Source: Candidatus Gastranaerophilales bacterium
GTDB taxonomy: Bacteria > Cyanobacteriota > Vampirovibrionia > Gastranaerophilales > Gastranaerophilaceae
DNA: 12,087 bases
Assembly (NCBI GenBank): GCA_021199975.1
Contig: JAJQHF010000118.1
Location: 1-12,087, forward strand
Direction of reading: 5' to 3'
The position numbers and the translations under genes are program-made. Of this stretch, positions 6,887 to 12,087 are shown one piece after another. The notes under the pieces were generated by a model. It saw only the letters and a list, made by a program, of their open reading frames with translations. It was not told where the DNA came from and did no database searches. How positions within the stretch are numbered: the first letter of the stretch is position 1; each line of letters begins with the position of its first letter.

Positions 6887-8152
6887 ATGGAGTTTGAAAC
6901 ACTTGCCGTACAAGGATTTATTGATTTAAAAAAACAAAATAATTCAGTATCCATGCCTATATATGCAAATACTGCTTATAGCTTTGATTCTGTTCAGTAT
7001 GCAGTTGATCTTTTTGACTTAAAAACAGCAGGAGATATTTATTCAAGATTAACAAATCCCTCTAATGAAATGATAGAAAAAAGAATTGCCGCACTTGAAG
7101 GCGGAGTCGGCGCTCTAGCTGCGTCTTCCGGAATGTCCGCCATATTGATTGCCATTTTAAACTTAGCAGGCGCAGGTGATGAGGTTGTTACTTCTTCAAA
7201 AATATACGGCGGTACATATAATTTATTTTCAAAAACTTTAAAACAAGTCGGAATAAATGTTAATTTTATAAATTCCGATAATTTAGAAGATTATGAAAAT
7301 GCAATAAATAATAAAACAAAATGCCTTTTCATTGAAACAATAGGTAATCCGAGAATAAAGGTTGCGGATATTGAAGGCTTAGCAAATTTAGCCCATAAAT
7401 ACGGTATTCCGCTTATAGTTGATAACACTGTTGCAACTCCATATTTATGCCGTCCTATAGAATTCGGAGCAGATATTATAGTACATTCCACTACAAAATA
7501 TCTGTCGGGACACGGCAATGCAATGGGCGGAATAATTGTTGACTCTGGAAAATTTGATTGGAGTCAAAACGATAAATTTAAAATGTTTACAACTCCTGAT
7601 GAAAGTTATCACGGAATAATATATACCGAAGCTTTTGGAAATGCGGCATTTATAGCAAAAGCACGTGCGCATCTTATAAGAGATTTAGGCTGCAGTCAGA
7701 GTCCTTTTAATGCTTACCTTACTCAATTAGGACTAGAAACTCTTCATGTAAGAATGGAAAGACATTGTGAAAATGCACTAAAACTTGCAAAACATCTTGA
7801 AAGTCATCCTAATATAAATTATGTAATTTATCCTTATTTAGAAAGCAGTCCCGATTATGAAGCAGCTAAAAAATACTTGAAAAAAGGAGCTTCCTCCTTA
7901 ATCGGATTTGGAGTAGACGGCGACGGTACTAAATTTATAGAAGCTTTAAAACTTTTTATTCATGCAACAAATCTAGGAGATGTCCGCTCTATAATCACAT
8001 ACCCTGCCGGTACTACCCACAGACAGTTAAGTGACAAACAACTCTTAGAAGCAGGTATTACCAATGATTTTATGAGAGCTTCAATCGGACTTGAAAACAT
8101 AGATGATATTATTCAAGATATTGATAACGCAATCAAAATCTCACGCTTATAA
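6887..8152 (+). CDS. metY: O-acetylhomoserine sulfhydrylase (O-acetylhomoserine aminocarboxypropyltransferase)
   Basis: A PLP-dependent enzyme of the Cys/Met-metabolism family that makes homocysteine from O-acetylhomoserine and sulphide. Its 421 residues match the MetY subgroup, which is longer than cystathionine gamma-synthases. Markers are YSRLTNPSNEMIEKRIAALEG near 52-72, SSGMSAIL at 80-87, the PLP-phosphate region with YGGTYNLF at 107-114, ETIGNPRIKVADI at 150-162, the aspartate of IVDNT at 177-181, the PLP-lysine at 204 in HSTTKYLSGHG, and the C-terminal MRASIGLENIDDII. AAGGA at 6878-6882 is four bases from the ATG. metX follows after nine bases, giving a direct sulfhydrylation route. 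The gap before it is too short to hold a SAM riboswitch. Confidence 0.95.
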   Translation: MEFETLAVQGFIDLKKQNNSVSMPIYANTAYSFDSVQYAVDLFDLKTAGDIYSRLTNPSNEMIEKRIAALEGGVGALAASSGMSAILIAILNLAGAGDEVVTSSKIYGGTYNLFSKTLKQVGINVNFINSDNLEDYENAINNKTKCLFIETIGNPRIKVADIEGLANLAHKYGIPLIVDNTVATPYLCRPIEFGADIIVHSTTKYLSGHGNAMGGIIVDSGKFDWSQNDKFKMFTTPDESYHGIIYTEAFGNAAFIAKARAHLIRDLGCSQSPFNAYLTQLGLETLHVRMERHCENALKLAKHLESHPNINYVIYPYLESSPDYEAAKKYLKKGASSLIGFGVDGDGTKFIEALKLFIHATNLGDVRSIITYPAGTTHRQLSDKQLLEAGITNDFMRASIGLENIDDIIQDIDNAIKISRL

Positions 8153-8161
8153 AGGCTAAAA

Positions 8162-9313
8162 ATGATAAAAAATGAAAAAAGTGCCTGTTTCGTAGAAACA
8201 AAATCATATACGATTGAAGAAAAAATTAAATTTGAGAGCGGTGTAGAGTTTGCACCCATAACCGTTGCATACGAAACATACGGAGAATTAAACACTGATA
8301 AAACAAATGCAATTCTTGTAATCCACGCATTAACGGGTGATGCTCACGCTGCAGGTTATCACTCCGAAAACGATAAAAAACCGGGTTGGTGGGATACAAT
8401 GATAGGAGCGGGAAAAGCCTTCGATACAGATAAATATTTTGTAATTTGCACAAATATATTAGGCGGCTGCAGCGGAACAACGGGACCTTCAAGTATAAAC
8501 CCCGAAACCGGAAAATCCTACGGTACAACCTTTCCTGTTTTTACAATTGAAGATACTGTTAAAGTACAAAAAAAGTTACTTGATTATTTGGGAATAAAAA
8601 AACTCTACAGTGTTGCAGGCGGTTCCATGGGCGGCATGCAGGCTATGCAATTTGTTATTTCTTACCCCGATTTTGTTGACTCTGCTATACTTATAGCAAC
8701 AACCTCAAGGCTTTCGCCTCAGGCTATAGCTTTTAATGCCGTAGGCAGAAATTCAATAATTTCTGACCCTTTTTGGAATAACGGAGATTATTACGACAAA
8801 GAAAATAAACCGGATAGAGGTCTTTCCACTGCAAGAATGATCGGGCATATTACCTACCTTTGTGAAGAAGCAATGTACAATAAATTTGGAAGAAGACTTC
8901 AAAATAAAGACCATTATGATTTTAATTTTGATATAGACTTTCAAGTAGAAAGCTACTTACAGCATCAAGGTCAAATTTTTGTTGACCGTTTTGATGCTAA
9001 CAGCTATCTTTACATAACTAAAGCAATAGATTATTTTGATCCGGCAAAAAAATACGGTTCATTAAAAGAAGCTTTTAAAAAGTCAGAAGCTAAATTTCTG
9101 ATTATATCTTTTGACTCCGATTGGCTTTTCCCCTCTTCTCAAGCAAAAGAAATAGTCAACACTCTTGTTCAAATCGGAAAAGATGTTTCTTATTGCGAAA
9201 TACAATCACCTTGCGGGCATGATGCTTTCCTTCTTGAATTTGAAGTACAAACAAAAATAATTAAAAGCTTTTTAAATACTCATATAAAAGGAGATGAAGA
9301 TAATGCTGAATAG
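8162..9313 (+). CDS. metX: Homoserine O-acetyltransferase
   Basis: An alpha/beta-hydrolase-fold acyltransferase that activates homoserine, using acetyl-CoA in typical members, to O-acetylhomoserine for MetY next door. The 383-residue length is standard. Visible are LVIHALTGDAHAAG at 52-65, WWDTMIGAGKAFDTD near 76-90, NILGGCSGTTGPSS at 98-111, the nucleophile Ser155 in GGSMGGMQ, and the likely acid and base of the triad in FDSDWLFP (Asp320) and CGHDAFLLE (His353). AAAGG at 8151-8155, six bases before the ATG, overlaps the metY stop. Some enzymes of this fold use succinyl-CoA; pairing with a MetY-type enzyme favours acetyl, but I cannot settle this from sequence. Confidence 0.95.
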   Translation: MIKNEKSACFVETKSYTIEEKIKFESGVEFAPITVAYETYGELNTDKTNAILVIHALTGDAHAAGYHSENDKKPGWWDTMIGAGKAFDTDKYFVICTNILGGCSGTTGPSSINPETGKSYGTTFPVFTIEDTVKVQKKLLDYLGIKKLYSVAGGSMGGMQAMQFVISYPDFVDSAILIATTSRLSPQAIAFNAVGRNSIISDPFWNNGDYYDKENKPDRGLSTARMIGHITYLCEEAMYNKFGRRLQNKDHYDFNFDIDFQVESYLQHQGQIFVDRFDANSYLYITKAIDYFDPAKKYGSLKEAFKKSEAKFLIISFDSDWLFPSSQAKEIVNTLVQIGKDVSYCEIQSPCGHDAFLLEFEVQTKIIKSFLNTHIKGDEDNAE

Positions 9314-9932
9314 ACATTATGCTGCATCAAAAGGTCTCCATTTAAATTATTCCATTATTGAAAAGATTATTGAAGAAAATTCAAGAGTATTAGATTTAGG
9401 CTGTGGAAACGGTTATCTTCTTAAACTGTTAAAAGATAAAAAGAATGTAAAAGGAAACGGAATTGAGATTTCACAAAATGAAGTTATTAGATGTCTTGAA
9501 AAAGGTCTTTCCGTTATTCAAGGAGATATAGATGAAGGTTTAAAACAAATTTCTGATAAATATTACGATTATGTTATTTTAAATCAAACTTTACAATCAG
9601 CTCATAATCCGGATTTTGTTTTGGAGGAAATGCTTCGTGCAGGCAAAAAATGCATTGTAAGTTTCCCTAACTTTGCATATTGGAAAGTCCGTTTTAATTT
9701 CTTTTTTACAGGTAATATGCCTAAATCAAGAGTACTTCCATTTGAATGGTATAATACTCCTAATATACACTTATTAACCATTAAAGATTTTTTTGAATAC
9801 GCAAAAAAGAATAATATTAAAATACTTGAAGGTTTATATACAACAAAGGCTCATATAAGAAAAGGCATACAGTATAATATTTTCTCTAATTTTTTTGCAG
9901 AAGAAGCAATTTTTGTTATATCTAGAGATTAG
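9303..9932 (+). CDS. metW: MetW family methyltransferase-like protein
   Basis: A 209-residue class I SAM-dependent methyltransferase-fold protein. MetW is normally encoded next to metX and is implicated in methionine synthesis, probably by supporting MetX, rather than in a defined methylation. Landmarks are the SAM-binding VLDLGCGNGYLL at 29-40, GIEI at 53-56, QGDIDEGL at 73-80, DYVILNQTLQ, and the family-specific CIVSFPNFAYWKVR and PFEWYNTPNIHLLT. An in-frame ATG at 9294 directly abuts AAAGGAG (9287-9293) and is too close to use; the ATG at 9303 is nine bases away and gives the expected N-terminus. It overlaps metX by 11 bases and is the last gene of the plus-strand run. I see no strong intrinsic terminator after it. 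Confidence 0.9.
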   Translation: MLNRHYAASKGLHLNYSIIEKIIEENSRVLDLGCGNGYLLKLLKDKKNVKGNGIEISQNEVIRCLEKGLSVIQGDIDEGLKQISDKYYDYVILNQTLQSAHNPDFVLEEMLRAGKKCIVSFPNFAYWKVRFNFFFTGNMPKSRVLPFEWYNTPNIHLLTIKDFFEYAKKNNIKILEGLYTTKAHIRKGIQYNIFSNFFAEEAIFVISRD

Positions 9933-10002
9933 ACATACTAATTTATTAAACTAACATTATTACATTTATTCCCTTTCAGACTACATACATTTGTCTTCGT
10001 AT

Positions 10003-10017
10003 ATTACACAATGTAAT
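10003..10017. promoter_or_regulatory. Inverted repeat at the start of the XRE gene (candidate autoregulatory operator)
   Basis: ATTACA and TGTAAT are separated by CAA and end one base before the ATG at 10019. Short XRE repressors often bind such sites at their own start. No Shine-Dalgarno sequence is visible between this repeat and the start, so the message may be leaderless or poorly translated. The half-site resembles the TTTACA/TGTAAA core of the nadB palindrome, but the spacing differs by one base. Confidence 0.35.
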
Positions 10018-10018
10018 T

Positions 10019-10243
10019 ATGAACATAGATAACGAAAAATTAAAAAAATTAGGCAAAAATATAGCAAAATACAGAAAAGAAAAAAACTTTTCACAAAACA
10101 GTCTTTCTGAAATACTTGATGTTTCAAGGGAACATTTAGCCAAAATTGAAACAGCAAAAAGAGGTATAAGCATACAATTAATTTTCAGATTGTGTGATGT
10201 TCTTAATATAAAAGAAAGTGATTTATTCAATTTTGATAATTAA
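10019..10243 (+). CDS. Small XRE/Cro-C1-type helix-turn-helix regulator
   Basis: A 74-residue single-domain DNA-binding protein. Residues 9-63 match the five-helix XRE fold: LGKNIAKYRKEKNFSQNSL (helices 1 and 2), the recognition-helix region LDVSREHLAKIETAKRGIS, then IQLIFRLCDVLNI and a short KESDLF tail. There is no extra ligand-binding or peptidase domain, so it probably acts as a simple repressor. It is separated from metW by 86 bases and converges with the decayed genes on the other strand. The ATG at 10019 gives the expected N-terminus although no good ribosome binding site precedes it. No toxin or phage gene is adjacent, so its targets are unknown. It could be a leftover from a mobile element or a stand-alone regulator. 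Confidence 0.8.
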   Translation: MNIDNEKLKKLGKNIAKYRKEKNFSQNSLSEILDVSREHLAKIETAKRGISIQLIFRLCDVLNIKESDLFNFDN

Positions 10244-10345
10244 TACCAATTTTCGGTCTAAATATTGAAGATGTGAAAAAATCTAAAATCATTTTGCGAT
10301 TAATAAAAAACGAAATACAGAGAGTTTTTATTCCTATTTATATTC

Positions 10346-10367
10346 CAAATTTTGTTATTAAAATTTG
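10346..10367. repeat. 8-bp A/T inverted repeat in the convergent gap
   Basis: CAAATTTT (10346-10353) and AAAATTTG (10360-10367) flank GTTATT. It lies between the plus-strand XRE gene and the minus-strand remnants, where a two-way terminator would be expected. The stem has one G-C pair and no clear T-tract on either strand, so it may be chance. I see no other structure in the rest of 10244-10399. Confidence 0.15.
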
Positions 10368-10399
10368 AAAATGCTACACAAAATAATCAATTTTTTACA

Positions 10400-10444
10400 T
10401 CATTTATTGACAATATAAAAAATTTCTGTGATTCCGAGTGACAT
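10400..10444 (-). pseudogene. Possible truncated tatA-like start
   Basis: On the minus strand a strong AAAGGAG (10450-10456) lies five bases before an ATG that opens a 14-codon frame reading MSLGITEIFYIVNK and then a stop at 10400-10402. The opening resembles the N-terminus of TatA-type translocase proteins, which begin with a short G-x-x-E-hydrophobic segment, but the rest of the membrane helix and the FGxxKLP hinge are missing. It sits directly after the polyferredoxin remnant, whose KRRE stretch looks like a Tat signal, so a Tat gene would fit. The ribosome binding site and start are clear; the tatA reading is tentative because only about ten residues can be compared. It could also be an unrelated tiny ORF. 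Confidence 0.25.
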
Positions 10445-10492
10445 ATTATCTCCTTTCGATTAAATTGTAATTTGTTGTTTTACTGCAAAAAT

Positions 10493-11007
10493 CTATATCG
10501 CATCAAAATGGCAGGCTTGTTTACATGCACCGCATCCAACACATTTTTAGCCCTTTAAAACTGGTTTGCCATCAATTTTTGTTATAGCTCCATAAGGACA
10601 TGTTTCAGCCCACGGACCGCATTTTGAGCATTTATCTTCTTTTATCATTGCCATAGCAATTCTTGTTTGTTATTTTTCTTCCAAACTCAAACGTTTTATT
10701 GCTCCTGTCAGGCAAACTTCGCCACACTTTGCACAATCAGATTTGCAAGAGCCTTTTGTGTAATCTAAATGTACAGTCGGGAAGTTTTCATCCGCTTTTA
10801 CAATAATTTTATTTGGGCAATTTGCAACGTAAAGGTTGCAGTTGTCGAATTTGTTTGCAAATCTTTCTTGATCTATTGCTCCGAACAAGGCTAAAACACT
10901 TGCTCCAATTATTACTTCACGTCTTTTTAAACTGAATTTAACATCAGATTCGGTTTTTTGCCAAATTTAATTCTGTTTTTCGGACAAACTTTAAGACATT
11001 TCAGGCA
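10493..11007 (-). pseudogene. Remnant of a polyferredoxin (multi-[4Fe-4S] membrane-associated protein), C-terminal part
   Basis: Read on the minus strand, one frame with stops and one shift gives the C-terminal portion of a NapH/YccM-like polyferredoxin. The order is CLKCLKVCPKNRI (11007-10969), a Tat-like SLKRREVIIGASVLAL, a cluster region CNLYVANCP, then SCKSDCAKCGEVCLTGAIK and LSLEEK, a further cluster KCSKCGPWAETCP, and finally KCVGCGACKQACH. Lesions: in-frame TAA at 10672-10670 and at 10549-10547; a frameshift restored by one more base in the T6 run at 10954-10959; expected ligand cysteines replaced by Phe and Tyr (around CNLYVANCP) and by Trp (in CGPWAETC); and Cys-Pro changed to Cys-Leu after GEV. 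The N-terminal membrane domain expected for the family is absent. Such proteins pass electrons to periplasmic or membrane redox partners. Motifs and stops are seen directly; the full-length ancestor is inferred. Confidence 0.75.
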
Positions 11008-11398
11008 TACATATCATTATCACGATAATTGCTCATCGTATTTTTATTGATATTATGTATCATATAATAATCAAAGTATTCAACCTGACATTTTTTCAAT
11101 TGCTCATTGAATAATCTGTGAACATCAGCAGGTGATTTAACAAGATATGCAGTTTTTTTATCTGCTAAAAAGAAACTTTCACAAGGATATTTTTTCAAAA
11201 CTTCCCCGATTGCAATTTCAGATTTTCCGTCAACATACATATAAGCAGTATCAAAATAATTTGCACTGCGGCTGATTGCATATTCAACCATTTTATCAAG
11301 TTCGACCTATCAATTTTATTATCACTCATCGGAAGCCTCATGCAGCCAAGTGCAATCAAAGGAACATCCATATTTCCGAATTTCCTTCTTACAACTTG
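11001..11398 (-). pseudogene. Truncated, frameshifted aldo/keto reductase
   Basis: The minus strand encodes the N-terminal part of an aldo/keto reductase of the kind often fused or linked to ferredoxins. The first piece (upstream of about 11312) reads RRKFGNMDVPLIALGCMRLP. After a frameshift near 11304-11312 it continues as VELDKMVEYAISRSANYFD, then TAYMYVDGKSE, GEVLKKYP, and EQLKKCQVEYFDYYMIHN. All four catalytic-tetrad positions can be placed: Asp of FDTAY, Tyr of YMY, Lys of LADK and His of MIHN. The barrel then stops after about 100 residues at NDMYA, and ferredoxin sequence begins in another frame at the same spot. The rest of the barrel, the cofactor site and any C-terminal Fe-S domain are gone. 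Upstream of RRKFG the same frame stays open for some 35 codons but is unrecognised. It cannot encode a working enzyme as it stands. Confidence 0.75.
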
Positions 11399-11439
11399 GC
11401 TTTCAGGCTTTTGAGTTTCCTTTTTGCCCTGTTATAAAT

Positions 11440-11700
11440 TCATTTGTTTTTTTGTTTTGCGTAGCAAATGGAATTAATTTGTATTTGCATTTTTTACCTG
11501 AAAAACCCTTCTATAACTGTTGCGTGGTGATTTGCCATTTTATTGCCCTTTCAAGTTTTTTTTTGAAAATCGCCTATGCCGCAATACCTATATAATCAAT
11601 AAGTCTTCATCTGTTGTTTCTTCTATTTTTCCCCATGTTCTAACATCTCCTGACCTGTTAATTTGTATATTCTCAACAAATCTTTATCAAATTCATGTTT
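11440..11700 (-). other. Broken, unidentified coding-like stretch
   Basis: Between the aldo/keto reductase remnant and the small membrane protein, the minus strand has short protein-like pieces in alternating frames separated by stops. Examples are FDKDLLRIYKLTGQEML (ending near 11642), TWGKIEETTDEDLL (near 11635-11595) and KKKLERAIKWQITTQQL (near 11565-11515). Their composition (Lys, Glu, Asp, few rare residues) looks coding, and one or two shifts would join them, consistent with another decayed gene. I do not recognise the family. Plus-strand frames here are hydrophobic Phe/Leu/Ile strings of the kind expected from antisense reading, so I do not call them. Confidence 0.25.
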
Positions 11701-11960
11701 AAAAATTATGAAACTTATAATTTACAATTTCATTATACGAAGTCAAAAAATCAATATCCATTGAACCGGCAGGGTATGTAAATGCAAGAACAATTATATT
11801 CAGCAAAAAATAAAATAATGCACAATTTACAAAATTTTTAACTTCTTCATTTTTATCTTTAAACATATTTATTATTATTGGAATACTTTGGTAAAAACAG
11901 ATCAAAAAAATGAACAAGAGCAACCAAAGAAAAAAATATATTTAATTTATAATTTGCCAT
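11699..11960 (-). pseudogene. Small two-helix membrane protein, apparently frameshifted
   Basis: An ATG at 11960-11958 on the minus strand has AGGA about nine bases upstream and begins MANYKLNIFF. The frame then hits a run of seven T's (plus-strand A's at 11930-11936). With one T fewer it would continue into the open frame LWLLLFIFLICFYQSIPIII, a charged stretch MFKDKNEEVKNFVN, a second hydrophobic segment LFYFLLNIIVLAFTYPAG, and an end near 11699. The joined product would be about 86 residues with two membrane segments and no recognised family. As written, the first frame ends after about 33 codons. It could be a true decay mutation, a phase-variable tract or an indel error in the sequence. 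The part in the second frame alone could start at a TTG but has no ribosome binding site there. Confidence 0.35.
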
Positions 11961-12087
11961 TGTTTATTTTCCTATTATTATAACCATACCAAGCAACTTT
12001 AAATTATTTGAAGAAATAACTTTTTTAACTTATTTTAATTATTTTTATTACGGATGAAAATTTACTCACTTTCGGCAACTACAGAAA

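Noticed and set aside
10019..10243. XRE gene as the antitoxin of a toxin-antitoxin pair
   Set aside because: No RelE/HigB/HipA-like toxin is encoded beside it. Neighbours are metW and decayed redox genes.
11350..11702. Plus-strand hydrophobic ORFs in this region
   Set aside because: They lie opposite the aldo/keto reductase remnant and neighbouring coding-like pieces and have the Phe/Leu-rich composition of antisense frames, with no ribosome binding site or family match.
11961..12087. Short minus-strand frames, one ending VVAESE with a stop at 12062-12064 and one ending LKLLGMVIIIGK just before the ATG at 11960
   Set aside because: Too short and too interrupted to support a gene. The first may be the 3' end of a gene continuing outside the window.
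10001..12087. Integrated mobile element or prophage as cause of the decayed region
   Set aside because: I found no transposase, integrase, terminal inverted repeats, target duplication or tRNA. Simple gene decay with an internal deletion explains the sequence.

Overview
The window is AT-rich (roughly one third G+C by eye). It looks like an anaerobic, probably host-associated bacterium with a Gram-negative-type gene set: MetX/MetW methionine synthesis, an NadB/NadC pair, an ETF of the kind common in anaerobes, and traces of a Tat-linked iron-sulphur redox locus. My best guess is a Gastranaerophilales (Melainabacteria) relative. This rests on overall protein style and base composition only, because the window holds no rRNA or marker gene.

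Layout. (1) 1-1087: a lineage-specific, membrane-anchored protein with an HExxH motif; its ribosome binding site can fold into a hairpin. (2) 1088-1156: a short leader holding a perfect 26-bp palindrome. (3) 1157-9932: eight tightly packed plus-strand genes, nadB, nadC, etfB, etfA, an SLC45/GPH-like MFS carrier, metY, metX and metW. Junctions range from an 11-base overlap to a 54-base gap, so they could form one long operon. A weak terminator-like hairpin after nadC may split or attenuate it. (4) 10019-10243: a small XRE-type regulator with a candidate operator touching its start codon. (5) About 10400-11960, minus strand: a decaying gene cluster. I recognise an aldo/keto reductase N-terminal part with an upstream frameshift, joined directly to the C-terminal part of a polyferredoxin that has in-frame stops and lost cluster cysteines. 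Flanking these are a possible tatA start, an unidentified broken stretch and a frameshifted small membrane protein.

How it works together. NadB and NadC make nicotinate mononucleotide from aspartate-derived iminoaspartate; NadA is not here. EtfBA is a heterodimeric flavoprotein electron carrier with no acyl-CoA dehydrogenase, FixC or lactate dehydrogenase beside it, so its partner is unknown. MetX and MetY make homocysteine from homoserine and sulphide by the acetyl route, and MetW usually accompanies MetX. The carrier probably brings in a disaccharide or related sugar. The 3' end of the window looks like a former Tat/Fe-S redox operon that has lost function.

I see no CRISPR array, insertion sequence, tRNA or rRNA. 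I did not find a clear new defence or mobile system. The most notable items are the leader palindrome, the decayed redox locus, the unusual EtfA and the HExxH protein.
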